DNA from: Alteribacter lacisalsi
GTDB taxonomy: Bacteria > Bacillota > Bacilli > Bacillales > Salisediminibacteriaceae
Direction of reading: 5' to 3'
Assembly: GCF_003226345.1 (NCBI RefSeq)
Contig: NZ_PDOF01000003.1
Coordinates: forward strand, 124,001 to 188,000
DNA: 64,000 nucleotides
In this document: one piece after another, positions 35,033 to 43,612 of the stretch
How positions within the stretch are numbered: position 1 is the first letter of the stretch
Layout: each line of letters begins with the position of its first letter
Made by a program: the position numbers and the translations under genes
The notes under the pieces: generated by a model
What the model was told of the DNA's origin: nothing
The model's input: the letters and a program-made list of their open reading frames with translations, nothing else
The model's database searches: none

Positions 35033-36640
35033 CTACATCATTCCGCCGGGCATCATGGAAAACATCTGCTGGGCCTGGGAATTCATTTGCTGAACTGCTT
35101 TTTCCATGGCCGTAAACTGACTCCAGTAACGCTGTTCAGTTTGCTGGAGGCGCCTCTCAAAATTGCTGATTCGATCTTCCATCTGCAGGATGTTTCTTCC
35201 GATTGAAAACTGCTGGAGCGTCCTTCCTTCACGGCCGGCCCGGTCGGTAATCCCGGTTATGGCTGTCCTGAGATTTTCCCTGATCGAGGGAATGAGGCCC
35301 CGCTCCGCCTGCGGCACGTTTCCGTTTTCGTTCGTTGTACCTGAGGCGTTAAACAGCTGGTACAGATCCTCCGGATGATTTTCAATTGCGTAACGCAGCC
35401 GCGCCTCTCCGTTCATCCGCTCGCCGTTTGCCATCGTCATCTGCCGGTCATCAATGACAATTTTTCCCCCGTCACGAAAATCTCTCGACGTGGTCAATCC
35501 GATCTGCGAGAGATGGTTAAAGATGCCGTCCACATTTTCCACCGTACTGAACAGATTCGTGCGCATCTGGTTCATAGCACTTGAAAGAACCGGGTCTCTC
35601 CTAAGCAGGCCGCTGTTTGCTTTTTCCTCCCAGAGTTCGATCTCATGATCGCTCATTTCTACCCGCTGCTCGCTCGTTAACGGCGGATAATCCCGGTGCC
35701 GCTCTTCGGTGAGCTTTCCGTTCACAAAATCCACCAGTTCGTTGTATTCCTCGACGAATGTCATAATGTCCTTATAAATGGCCTCGGAGTCCGTTGCTGT
35801 ATTAATCCGAACAGGTCCTGTGGTCTCACCGTGGAGGGTGTAGCGGACGCCGTTGATCGTAAAATCGTTGGTTTCCCGTTCCATTTCGTAACCGTTGTAT
35901 GTAAAGACGGCGTCCTGCCCCTGGACCCTTTCGTACTGCTCAATCGATTCACCGGGAGCTGACGCGACGCCGAACGCCTCCATAAAAGCAGAAGTCACAT
36001 CATCCCCAAAACGGAAATCAGCCCCTTCACCGGAGTGGGTGCTGGTAAGAACGGTCGTGGCCGAGCCATCGTTCCGCTGATCCACAAACGCAGACACGCC
36101 GAGCTGCGAGCGGTTGATCCGGCTGATCACATCATTGACCCGGTCGTTTCTGTTTACCTGAATGCTGACGGTTTCGTAGTCCTCCGAACCGGGCCGCTTT
36201 AAGTCAAAAGAAAGTTCAGCAGCGCCGTTTTCGTCCCAGTCAAAGTCCGGTCCATCCTCCCAATCGCTCATTGTTCGGGTAAAAAACTCACCGTCCGGTT
36301 CAAAACTGTCCCCTGCCCAGGTGGAAGCTTTGGCAAGCCTTGATACCTCAATCTCTGCGCTGGCATTCTGGGCATTAGCCGAGCCAACTGCCGTTACCTT
36401 TGAAGGGTCGGAGCTGGTTACAACTCTCTGGTTGAATGTACTGCGAAGCCCCAGTCCGGTCGCTGAAAACGAGTCTCTGAGTGACGTAAATTCAAGGTTC
36501 ACTTCCCGGAACGCATCCCGCTGCATCTCCATCCAGGTCCTGTCCTGAACCATCCGCTGCATCGGGAGCCGCTCTGCTTCCATGAGCTGCCTTACCATAT
36601 CCTGTGTATCCATGCCGGAAGCCAGTCCGCCAATCCGCAT
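35033..36640 (-). CDS. fliD: Flagellar hook-associated protein 2 (cap) FliD
   Basis: This 535-residue filament cap protein has the FliD N domain (RIGGLASGMDTQDMVRQLM) and C domain (FVEEYNELVDFVN and a coiled-coil end ISNFERRLQQTEQRYWSQFT). It caps the growing filament and folds flagellin. The start is the ATG at 36640, with AAGGAG at 9 nt; a GTG six codons upstream would swallow that site. A sigma-D-type promoter lies about 40 nt upstream. It heads fliD-fliS-fliT-33841. Confidence 0.96.
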   Translation of the reverse strand: MRIGGLASGMDTQDMVRQLMEAERLPMQRMVQDRTWMEMQRDAFREVNLEFTSLRDSFSATGLGLRSTFNQRVVTSSDPSKVTAVGSANAQNASAEIEVSRLAKASTWAGDSFEPDGEFFTRTMSDWEDGPDFDWDENGAAELSFDLKRPGSEDYETVSIQVNRNDRVNDVISRINRSQLGVSAFVDQRNDGSATTVLTSTHSGEGADFRFGDDVTSAFMEAFGVASAPGESIEQYERVQGQDAVFTYNGYEMERETNDFTINGVRYTLHGETTGPVRINTATDSEAIYKDIMTFVEEYNELVDFVNGKLTEERHRDYPPLTSEQRVEMSDHEIELWEEKANSGLLRRDPVLSSAMNQMRTNLFSTVENVDGIFNHLSQIGLTTSRDFRDGGKIVIDDRQMTMANGERMNGEARLRYAIENHPEDLYQLFNASGTTNENGNVPQAERGLIPSIRENLRTAITGITDRAGREGRTLQQFSIGRNILQMEDRISNFERRLQQTEQRYWSQFTAMEKAVQQMNSQAQQMFSMMPGGMM

Positions 36641-36676
36641 TACTCTCATCTCCTTCACCGTGTTTCGTTACGTCTT

Positions 36677-36703
36677 ATATCGGCTGCTCAGGACAGATTT
36701 TGA
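36677..36703 (-). promoter_or_regulatory. Sigma-D promoter for fliD
   Basis: TCAA and a perfect GCCGATAT are separated by 15 nt on the minus strand, 37 nt upstream of fliD. Consensus is TAAA-N15-GCCGATAT. Confidence 0.75.
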
Positions 36704-36735
36704 AGGTCTGATAGCGAGATAAACCCATCGTCCTA

Positions 36736-37101
36736 TCAGATTTTTTCATCAATGATAATCCCGGCAAATTCGAGCATCGCAGATACCATGTCGAGAAACT
36801 TCTCAGCGGGAATCTCTTTGATCACTTCTTCAGTCTGTTTATCGATGACGGTGACATAAAGGCGGTTCAGATCTTCGTGGAGGTTGAATTGGTAGTCTTT
36901 TTCCTGAACCTCAAGCATCTGGTTCATTGCCTGAACTTTTTCGGAGACTTCTTCTTTGTTGACGGGGCGGTTAGGTTCGTCTTTAGGGTCCTGTCCTGTA
37001 ATGCGGCTGTCGGTTTTGCGCTGGACCGGCTCTACGCGTTTCTCTGTGCCATATCCGAGCCGGTCAAAGGTTTCTTTAACAAATGACTTTGAGATTTCCA
37101 T
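36736..37101 (-). CDS. flaG: Flagellar protein FlaG
   Basis: The 121-residue protein has a polar N-terminal half and the conserved FlaG C-terminal half (LNRLYVTVIDKQTEEVIKEI followed by PAEKFLDMVSAMLEFAGIIIDEKI). FlaG affects filament length and lies before fliD in Bacillus. AGGGAGAG precedes the ATG. Downstream, CTGATAG and CTATCAG form a hairpin without a U-tract at 36698–36735, overlapping the fliD promoter. It has its own sigma-D-type promoter. Confidence 0.9.
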   Translation of the reverse strand: MEISKSFVKETFDRLGYGTEKRVEPVQRKTDSRITGQDPKDEPNRPVNKEEVSEKVQAMNQMLEVQEKDYQFNLHEDLNRLYVTVIDKQTEEVIKEIPAEKFLDMVSAMLEFAGIIIDEKI

Positions 37102-37136
37102 CTGCGTCTCTCCCTTTAGTCTGTTTTCTTGTTTTT

Positions 37137-37163
37137 ATATCGGCAGGTCTGGTGAGAGATTCA
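37137..37163 (-). promoter_or_regulatory. Sigma-D promoter for flaG
   Basis: TGAA and a perfect GCCGATAT are separated by 15 nt on the minus strand, 36 nt upstream of flaG. It lies just below the hag terminator. Confidence 0.75.
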
Positions 37164-37171
37164 AGACAAAC

Positions 37172-37204
37172 AAAAAAGCCTCGGTCTGAAAACCGGGCTT
37201 TTCT
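37172..37204 (-). terminator. Terminator of hag
   Basis: AAAAGCCCGGT and ACCGAGGCTTTTTT form a stem with one bulge, followed by a U run on the minus strand. A compact repeat copy lies between it and the hag stop codon. Confidence 0.9.
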
Positions 37205-37226
37205 GCAGTATTTATCGGTTTAAATC

Positions 37227-37282
37227 GAGCCTGTATGCCCTTCGCTTTCCGCGGATTCGCGGGTCTCCGGGCATTCCGGCTC
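37227..37282. repeat. Compact GCTTTCCGCGG-family repeat, hag 3' region
   Basis: Nested arms GAGCC…GGCTC, ATGCCC…GGGCAT and CCGCG-GATT-CGCGG enclose CGCTTTCCGCGG and GCGGGTCTC from the family core. It lies between the hag stop and terminator. Confidence 0.6.
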
Positions 37283-37320
37283 TCACTGACTGATCATTAA
37301 ATGATGATCAGAAGAATTAA

Positions 37321-38151
37321 TTATCCGAGAAGCTGGAGAACCTGCTGCGGCAACTGGTTCGCCTGGGCAAGCATGGACTGGGAAGCCTGGTTAAGGATGT
37401 TATTCTTCGTGAACTCCATCATTTCCTGTGCCATGTCTACGTCACGGATGCGGGATTCAGCGGCTGTCAGGTTTTCAGATGCGTTGTTAAGGTTGGAGAT
37501 TGTGTGCTCGAGGCGGTTTTGAACAGCACCAAGCTCACTTCTCTGTTTAGATACATTCTCAATTGCAGTGTCGAGTAGGACAAGTGTTGCACCAGCTTCA
37601 GTGTGAGCTGATACGTCCAGGTCTTCTCCTGCTGCACCTAATCCTAGACCATCTGCAGTCATATTATCAATATTTAACTGTAGATTTTGATCTTGATTAG
37701 CACCAATCTGTAAATTGATTTCATCAGTTTCAAAGGTACCATCTAGAAGTGTTTTACCGTTAAACTCAGTATTATCTGCAATGCGATCGATCTCTGCTGC
37801 TAATTCAGTGAGTTCACTTGCAATGGCTTCACGATCTACATCTTCATTCGTATCATTCGCTGCCTGAACTGTAAGTTCACGCATTCTCTGAAGAATACTG
37901 TGGGTCTCATCTAGCGCCCCCTCCGCCGTCTGGATAAGGGAAATCCCATCCTGAGCATTCCGGCTGGCCTGATCTAGTCCATTGATCTGCGCGCGCATTT
38001 TTTCAGAGATCGCAAGACCTGCTGCGTCGTCTGATGCCTGGTTGATGCGCTGGCCGGAAGATAGCTTCTCCATAGAGTTCTGCATGTGGTTCTGGTTGAT
38101 GCCGAGCTGACGGTGAGCGTTCATGGCGCTCAGGTTGTTGTTGATAATCAT
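37321..38151 (-). CDS. hag: Flagellin
   Basis: This 276-residue filament subunit has conserved D0/D1 ends (MIINNNLSAMNAHRQLGINQ; SRIRDVDMAQEMMEFTKNNI; QSMLAQANQLPQQVLQLLG) and a short variable middle (about 125–190) poor in basic residues. AAGGAGG precedes the ATG at 9 nt. A sigma-D promoter gives a leader of about 105 nt carrying a CsrA-type hairpin. It is the terminal gene after csrA in B. subtilis; here the csrA–hag interval also holds a ComK-family gene on the other strand and a LuxR-type gene. Confidence 0.97.
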   Translation of the reverse strand: MIINNNLSAMNAHRQLGINQNHMQNSMEKLSSGQRINQASDDAAGLAISEKMRAQINGLDQASRNAQDGISLIQTAEGALDETHSILQRMRELTVQAANDTNEDVDREAIASELTELAAEIDRIADNTEFNGKTLLDGTFETDEINLQIGANQDQNLQLNIDNMTADGLGLGAAGEDLDVSAHTEAGATLVLLDTAIENVSKQRSELGAVQNRLEHTISNLNNASENLTAAESRIRDVDMAQEMMEFTKNNILNQASQSMLAQANQLPQQVLQLLG

Positions 38152-38184
38152 TGTATAATTCCTCCTTGAGATTTACTTCCGCCC

Positions 38185-38194
38185 ACATCCTTGT
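38185..38194 (-). promoter_or_regulatory. CsrA binding site in the hag leader
   Basis: The RNA reads CACAAGGATGTG: CACA and TGTG pair and expose AGGA in the loop. ACAAGGATGT fits the CsrA SELEX consensus core ACARGGAUGU exactly. It lies 34 nt upstream of the start; the ribosome-binding site AAGGAGGA would be the second, blocked site, as in B. subtilis hag. Confidence 0.8.
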
Positions 38195-38264
38195 GACAGG
38201 AAGTTCAATAGTTTGTTTACAATAGAGAACGCTGACACGTACCTCATTCGTAAACTTACTATTA

Positions 38265-38291
38265 TTATCGGAATCCCACTGAATTTGTTTA
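38265..38291 (-). promoter_or_regulatory. Sigma-D promoter of hag
   Basis: TAAA and TCCGATAA are separated by 15 nt on the minus strand (consensus TAAA-N15-GCCGATAT). The rest of the gap to 38500 is AT-rich with no gene. Confidence 0.85.
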
Positions 38292-38500
38292 GCTCATGAG
38301 GAAATTTTTTCTGACATATTTTAATCTTTGATTGAATCGGAAAGCAACCGCCTGCAACAAAAAATGTCTCCTAACACCTTATATTACATTTATATTACAT
38401 TTCCCCTTCTTTCTGGAAATAGTCTAAAAATTACAATAAAATTAATTCCAGGTAGTAATTCCTACCCATAACCATTTAACTATGAAAGAGAGGTAGAGGA

Positions 38501-38989
38501 ATGAAGGAGATCTATGTTGAAGAATATGAAATAGGATATCAAACACTGGCATTATTGCCGAACAACGACCTAACCTATTTAGCAAAAGCCATTGAAACCG
38601 ACAAAGTCGTTTACATCTCGACACCCTGCATCAAAGTTATTGAAGCAGCCTGCCTAAACGGTGGCTCGTCCTTTAATGGCAGAAGAGAGGCGGTGTTTTT
38701 TCATACCGGCTTTCAGAAAAGAGTCCCTGTCCCTCTTTCCATTTCAAAAAGGATCTGTGCCTTCCCGACGGAATCCCCCAGTCTGCATGGATGTGCATGG
38801 CTCTTCTCCCAGCACCTCCGGAAAATAAGTGAAATTGAACAGCAAAAATCAGAAAAACCAAGAAGGAAGCCTATGTCCAGGGTACATTTTTCAACAGGCC
38901 AGGAAATTGAACTTACCGTATCCAAGCATGTTCTCGTTAAACAAATGACCAGAGCGTCCCACTGCATGAATTTATTTGCTCGTTTGTAA
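38501..38989 (+). CDS. comK: ComK-family competence transcription factor, short form
   Basis: This 162-residue protein matches ComK along its length: EYEIGYQTLALLPNND, GGSSFNGRREAV, ICAFPTESPSLHGCAWLFSQ and VHFSTGQEIELTVSKHVL. ComK binds paired AT-boxes and activates DNA-uptake genes such as comF and ssbB, both in this window. It ends soon after KQMTRASHC and lacks the C-terminal FMLYPK-type extension by which B. subtilis ComK (192 residues) is recognised by MecA-ClpCP. AGAGG lies 7 nt before the ATG. It is placed divergently beside hag. Whether it is the main ComK or a paralogue cannot be told here. Confidence 0.85.
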   Translation: MKEIYVEEYEIGYQTLALLPNNDLTYLAKAIETDKVVYISTPCIKVIEAACLNGGSSFNGRREAVFFHTGFQKRVPVPLSISKRICAFPTESPSLHGCAWLFSQHLRKISEIEQQKSEKPRRKPMSRVHFSTGQEIELTVSKHVLVKQMTRASHCMNLFARL

Positions 38990-39039
38990 GAAGACAAAAT
39001 AAAAAGGAGACTGCAGTGTCTCCGGAATCAACGTCTTAA

Positions 39040-39066
39040 AACGTTCACTTTAGTGGACGTTTTTTG
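39040..39066. terminator. Bidirectional terminator between comK and the LuxR-type gene
   Basis: AACGTTCAC, loop TTTA, GTGGACGTT (one G·U), then TTTTT on the plus strand and an A/T-rich side on the other. A GGAGAC/GTCTCC hairpin lies just upstream at 39006–39023. Confidence 0.8.
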
Positions 39067-39072
39067 TATAAA

Positions 39073-39771
39073 TTAACGGTATGCCTCTACCCACCCGTTA
39101 CGAATCGATGTGACCAGGGCATCCGTGCGGTCTGATGCTTTCATTTTTTTCAGCAGGTGGCTGATAATTGTGCTGATGGTGGAGGGGGCAAGGTACAGTT
39201 CCTGTGCAATATGTATATTGTTATAGCCTTCTAACAGCAGCTGCAGCACGTTTTGTTCATTCTGGGTTAGAATATCGGCTACTTTTTCCTTCTGAAGAAG
39301 AAGTTTTTTGATCGGCTGCTCCTTCAGTTTGACCCTCTCGATTTCGTGGATCAAATGCCTGTGACAGGAAGGTTCGAGAAACGGTGCCTTATGTGAATTT
39401 CTTATCACAAAATCAAAGTTACTGGAAAGATAGTCGACTGACATCATACCTGATACATTATCATTATGTAAAAACGGAAAGATATCAGATGTTTCTTCCT
39501 TCGATGGCGAGACAACATATAAATTACCCTCTGAATTTTGAGCCGCCCAACGATCTATGGAGTCACTGACTGCTTTGCTGTAAGCCGAGGCACATATAAT
39601 GATTGTGCGGTATTTAGAAGAAGGAGATGGTAAATCAATTTCATAGTGAAACTTATACTCTCCGTAGCTCCCGAACAGTTCAGGAAGATGTTTGGCCTCC
39701 ATTAGACGGGCAGGATCAAAGATATATATATCAGTAGTTTCCGTTTCAGGCTGCTTCGGCGTGGTTATCAT
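39073..39771 (-). CDS. LuxR/NarL-type regulator with degenerate receiver domain
   Basis: The C-terminal 65 residues form a GerE-type helix-turn-helix (LTQNEQNVLQLLLEGYNNIH; STISTIISHLLKKMK) and end DRTDALVTSIRNGWV, very like the DegU end [15 protein letters not shown] in this window. The N-terminal 150 residues have a receiver-like length but no acidic pair at the start and no phospho-acceptor Asp (the strand reads YRTIIICAS). It is therefore likely to be controlled other than by phosphorylation. AAGGGAG lies 10 nt before the ATG. It lies between comK and csrA in the late flagellar region; its targets are unknown. Confidence 0.8.
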   Translation of the reverse strand: MITTPKQPETETTDIYIFDPARLMEAKHLPELFGSYGEYKFHYEIDLPSPSSKYRTIIICASAYSKAVSDSIDRWAAQNSEGNLYVVSPSKEETSDIFPFLHNDNVSGMMSVDYLSSNFDFVIRNSHKAPFLEPSCHRHLIHEIERVKLKEQPIKKLLLQKEKVADILTQNEQNVLQLLLEGYNNIHIAQELYLAPSTISTIISHLLKKMKASDRTDALVTSIRNGWVEAYR

Positions 39772-39980
39772 TATCTTGATCTCCCTTCAAATCATTCGTA
39801 ACTCTAAACTACCAAAGATCTACAAAAACTTACAAGGTTCGTTCGTCGTTTATTATTTATGTACGTTATAGGTATATTCTTGTTCAACAAGTCTCTTTTT
39901 CGACATATTTCTAGTCCCTGTTCGACAAAAAAAGATACTATATTTTATTTGACTAACTATAGGACTATTCCGATATATAC

Positions 39981-40217
39981 TTAATCTCCCTTATGGGTAA
40001 ACCGAATCATCTGTTCCACCAAGGCAGGATCTAGAGGGCCGGATGCTTCTTTGTTTTCCTGCTGAATTGCCATATATATTTCTTTCCGGTGAATTTCAAC
40101 ATTTTTCGGAGCTTCTATCCCAATTTTTACCTGTCCGCCATCTACTTCAATGATTCGCACTTCAATATCAGTTCCTATTTTAATTGCTTCGTCTTTTTTT
40201 CTGGTAAGCACAAGCAT
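39981..40217 (-). CDS. csrA: Carbon storage regulator CsrA
   Basis: A 78-residue RNA-binding protein, opening [20 protein letters not shown] with the RNA-contacting ends ([17 protein letters not shown]). In Bacillus it represses hag translation and is held by FliW until flagellin is secreted. AAAGGAGG lies 7 nt before the ATG, and the ATG shares a base with the fliW stop codon. A target site is seen in the hag leader. Confidence 0.97.
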   Translation of the reverse strand: MLVLTRKKDEAIKIGTDIEVRIIEVDGGQVKIGIEAPKNVEIHRKEIYMAIQQENKEASGPLDPALVEQMIRFTHKGD

Positions 40218-40663
40218 TACCCTTCCTCCTTTTTCAGGGAGGGCTGCTGAAGACGGTGTCTTGTATGGTATTCCGGGTTTTGTAAAACGATCTGTTTGCC
40301 TCTGCCTGACACCATATTGATAACCACAGGTCCTTTTAAATTTGCGGTTGTCTGCTCAAAAGGTTCGTTAACTGTGAGGATTGTAAAGACAGACACATCT
40401 GTTTCCTCTTCTATAGAAAGACTTTCAGTTGTCTGCGCTGATAGTTCCACCTGATAATCTGGGAAAAAGGAGAAAGGATCTGCCGTAATAAATGCAAGTG
40501 CAGGGGTTTTTACGGACTGAAGGCAATAGAACGGTGTATTTTCCGAAAAATGGTGTAATAGAAATTCCCTTTCATCCTCAAAGCTTGGAATACCTCCGGG
40601 AAAAAGGATAATATCTTTTTGATCAGCTTTAACCAAGCCGGCAAACTTCGTCTGAACGTTCAA
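40217..40663 (-). CDS. fliW: Flagellar assembly factor FliW
   Basis: The 148-residue protein has the FliW pattern [36 protein letters not shown] and NLKGPVVIN. FliW binds flagellin or CsrA and relieves CsrA repression of hag when flagellin accumulates. The start is the TTG at 40663 with GGAGTG at 6 nt; a GTG three codons upstream overlaps that site. It is coupled to csrA by a one-base overlap. A sigma-A promoter lies just upstream. Confidence 0.93.
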   Translation of the reverse strand: MNVQTKFAGLVKADQKDIILFPGGIPSFEDEREFLLHHFSENTPFYCLQSVKTPALAFITADPFSFFPDYQVELSAQTTESLSIEEETDVSVFTILTVNEPFEQTTANLKGPVVINMVSGRGKQIVLQNPEYHTRHRLQQPSLKKEEG

Positions 40664-40692
40664 AATAATCACTCCAAAGAAGCTATAATTCT

Positions 40693-40721
40693 ATTTTAGG
40701 AAACATTTTCATAAAAACCAA
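40693..40721 (-). promoter_or_regulatory. Sigma-A promoter for fliW-csrA
   Basis: TTGGTT and TAAAAT are separated by 17 nt on the minus strand, 30 nt upstream of the fliW start. It would let fliW-csrA be made without the flgM operon promoter. Confidence 0.6.
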
Positions 40722-40849
40722 GCTTTTTTACGATACTTTTACATATTTTCGACTATTTTCTTAATAAGTTTCCAAAATTCTACGTACAAAATAGTAAAAC
40801 AGACTAATGAGATTACGATTATTTTCCACATTTCTAATTCTATGAGCGT

Positions 40850-42010
40850 TTATCTCAGAAAATCAAGCAGGGAAGGCTGGATCGATCTTGCTGAAGAGGC
40901 AAGAGCAGCTCTGTGGATGTTTTCCTGCGCCATCAGTTCGGTAATCACTTTGGTCATATCTGCGTCTTCGTTTTCAGACTGCAGCCGTTTAAAGAGAATT
41001 TCCTGGTCTTTAACCCTCTCAGAGATCAAGTCTGCCCTGACCTGCCTGGCACCGAGCTCCGACCGGACACTGACAATCTGATCCAGCCTGGCGCTAACGG
41101 GACTAATGAAGTCCTCTAATTCAACGCTTGAAGTTACTGGATCTTTAAGGGCTCTTTCAAGCATCGTTAGTTCGGCAAAAAGGTCTAAAGAAAAGACAGC
41201 CTTTGGATCGATGCCTGCCTGCATATTTACGCCTTTCATGACTTCAAATTCAACTTGCGGTCCATTTCCCGCCACTGCCTCCGAAGCGGAAAGAATGATC
41301 CCTGCACCAGAGGCTGGTTCACTCATTTCTTCCGGGCCATCCGGGGTATCCTCTGTCCAAATCCGTTCAAAAAATGGATTTCCCGGAAGGCCGCTGACTG
41401 AAATGCGGCTGCCGTTTTCAGCTTCAAAGTCCAATGGATTCTCCCCCGGATTTCCTGTCAGTTTATAGGATTCTCCTCTGTAATGAAGGATAAAGCTCTG
41501 ATCTTCATCAGCTCCGCCCTCATGCCAAATAGGAAATGGGCCGCTGGTAAAGGAAAGATCCAGAAGTTCTTCTTTTACAGGTGTATTCCTGACATCAGTG
41601 CCGTTAAACAAGTAGCCGTCTCCTGTTTTTGAATTAGCCAGTGTTACGATATGCGCTTTTATTTGCGAAATTTCCGCCCCTATGTCTGCCAGATCTTCAG
41701 GTTTATAACTCCCATTGGATGCCTGAACGGCAAGGTCGCGAATCCGGTGAAGGGCCCCGGCTGTATCCTCCAGAACCGCTTCGGTGTCTCTCATCCACCT
41801 GTCTGCCTGTGAGCCGTTCTTTTGAAATTGATCGAGTTCAGACAGCTCAGTACGGTATTTCATTGCGGCCATGGCTGCTGCAGGATCATCTGAAGGTTTT
41901 GTCAGCTTTTTGCCGGTGGATGCCTGCTGTTGAAGGTCATAGAGCCTCTGGTAGTTTTGATTGATATTTTGAATGGACCGCGAGGCCATCATCGACTGTG
42001 TCACTCGCAT
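40850..42010 (-). CDS. flgL: Hook-filament junction protein FlgL
   Basis: This 386-residue flagellin-like protein opens MRVTQSMMASRSIQNINQNY, with ASTGKKLTKPSDDPAAAM in the first coiled-coil region and a matching C-terminal helix (ITELMAQENIHRAALASSAR). It joins FlgK and the filament. GGGGGAGGG precedes the ATG. It follows flgK by 38 nt and precedes fliW by 187 nt. Confidence 0.95.
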   Translation of the reverse strand: MRVTQSMMASRSIQNINQNYQRLYDLQQQASTGKKLTKPSDDPAAAMAAMKYRTELSELDQFQKNGSQADRWMRDTEAVLEDTAGALHRIRDLAVQASNGSYKPEDLADIGAEISQIKAHIVTLANSKTGDGYLFNGTDVRNTPVKEELLDLSFTSGPFPIWHEGGADEDQSFILHYRGESYKLTGNPGENPLDFEAENGSRISVSGLPGNPFFERIWTEDTPDGPEEMSEPASGAGIILSASEAVAGNGPQVEFEVMKGVNMQAGIDPKAVFSLDLFAELTMLERALKDPVTSSVELEDFISPVSARLDQIVSVRSELGARQVRADLISERVKDQEILFKRLQSENEDADMTKVITELMAQENIHRAALASSARSIQPSLLDFLR

Positions 42011-42048
42011 CGGGTTCCCTCCCCCTTGGACTTGATCATCATTCTTTG

Positions 42049-43593
42049 TTAACGCCCTGTGATGCCCATGCCGTTAATAATCCGGTCAAGCATTTCATCA
42101 ATGGCTGTCATGTTTCTCGCTGCGGCATTATAGGCATGCTGAAACTGAACAAGATTGCTCATTTCTTCATCAAGAGAGACGCCGCTGACCGATTCCCGCC
42201 GTTCCCCTATACTGGTTACAACGTTTAGTGCGTTCGTACTCATACGGGCTGCTTCACTGGACTGAACGGCAACTTTCCCGGTAATACTCTGATAAAATGC
42301 CGAGGCATTTGTAGACATTCCTCCGAAATTAAAGGTCTGCTCTCTCATATTTGCAAGGACTGCTGCATGGTTCCCGTTTCCGCTGGTGCCCTCTGGTTCT
42401 GATGAGGCTGCAATGTTATTCACGTCTGACGAAATGGCACTGTTAAGAACCATGTTTCCTGCGGCCCCCTGGATCCTGCCTTCTGCAAAAGGGTCGAAGA
42501 ATGGCATGCCTCCTTCACCATTCAGACTGAACCCTTCTTCATGAAGGCGGTTAAATTCCGTTACATATGTATAAGCCAGCTGATCAAAGTCATTTTTTAC
42601 GTCCTGCAGTGTTCCATGAATTTCCCCGTTTTCAACATAACCGTAAAATGAGGCTGCCGCATGGAGACTTCCCCTTGACTGGAATTCGCTGATGGAATAA
42701 ACGGCTGCACCGTCGCCGGGAACACCACCTGAAAAATCCTCGGCTGATCCGGTATAAATTCCTTCAACCAGTCCCGTGTCTTCATCAAAACCAATTCTCA
42801 GTTCCCTGTTTCCAAGGTTTGGACCGTCCACAAGGGTTTCCAGCTTTCTGCCGCTGTCATCAGTCAGATTAATCGTATATCTGCCGGCCATCCCGCTTTT
42901 AGGTCCTGCTGTTTGTTCGACAGCGATATTTAAAAATCCAGACAGTTCATCAACGAGGGTGTCTCTTGCATCGTACAGATCGTTCGGCCTCTGCCCATGG
43001 GCTTCCAGCGAAGCGATCTGTTTATTTGCATCATTAATCTGCTGGAGCAGTTGATTGATTTTTTGTTCTGATGCCTTCAATTCTCCACGACATTCGGTTT
43101 CAATCCGGTTAAGACCGTCCGATGTATAGTTAAAAGCCTCAGCTAAAGCTGCACCATTTTCCTTAACGACAGCGCGCACTCCTGTATCAGACGGATTGGT
43201 GCCAAGATCGTGAAGGGACTGCCAGAACCGGTCCATCGACGTGCCGATTCCGTTTCCGGATATTTCGTTAAACAGACCTTCCACCCGGTCAAGAGAGCCA
43301 TGTCTGGTGCTCCATTCCCCGTGCCTGCCCGACTCGTTTCTGTACTGTCCGTCCAGAAACGTATCTCTGACACGCTCAATGGCGCCTGCCTGTACCCCGG
43401 CTCCAAGCTGTCCGGCCATGAATGGTGTGTTCATGCTTACTCCGGGAAATGCCGATGCTGCAGAAAGATTCACTCTCTGTCTGGAATAACCGCCTGTGCC
43501 TGCATTGGCGATATTATGGCCCGTGGTGTGGATTGCCGCCTGCTGGGCATGAATCGCTCTTCTGGCTGTTTCCAATCCGTGAAATGTTGACAT
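42049..43593 (-). CDS. flgK: Flagellar hook-associated protein 1 FlgK
   Basis: The 514-residue protein opens STFHGLETARRAIHAQQAAI with HNIANAGTGGYSRQ, the FlgK/rod-hook signature, and ends SLDEEMSNLVQFQHAYNAAA with MTAIDEMLDRIINGMG. It forms the first hook-filament junction zone. The start at 43593 has GGGAGGAGGAG; a further 40 in-frame residues upstream are non-coding. It belongs to the yvyF-flgM-flgN-flgK-flgL operon. Confidence 0.96.
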   Translation of the reverse strand: MSTFHGLETARRAIHAQQAAIHTTGHNIANAGTGGYSRQRVNLSAASAFPGVSMNTPFMAGQLGAGVQAGAIERVRDTFLDGQYRNESGRHGEWSTRHGSLDRVEGLFNEISGNGIGTSMDRFWQSLHDLGTNPSDTGVRAVVKENGAALAEAFNYTSDGLNRIETECRGELKASEQKINQLLQQINDANKQIASLEAHGQRPNDLYDARDTLVDELSGFLNIAVEQTAGPKSGMAGRYTINLTDDSGRKLETLVDGPNLGNRELRIGFDEDTGLVEGIYTGSAEDFSGGVPGDGAAVYSISEFQSRGSLHAAASFYGYVENGEIHGTLQDVKNDFDQLAYTYVTEFNRLHEEGFSLNGEGGMPFFDPFAEGRIQGAAGNMVLNSAISSDVNNIAASSEPEGTSGNGNHAAVLANMREQTFNFGGMSTNASAFYQSITGKVAVQSSEAARMSTNALNVVTSIGERRESVSGVSLDEEMSNLVQFQHAYNAAARNMTAIDEMLDRIINGMGITGR

Positions 43594-43612
43594 GATTCTC
43601 CTCCTCCCTGAT

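Noticed and set aside
39961-39980. Plus-strand TCCGATAT resembling a sigma-D -10 box
   Set aside because: It would read antisense into csrA, and the -35 position reads TGAC, only half matching TAAA.
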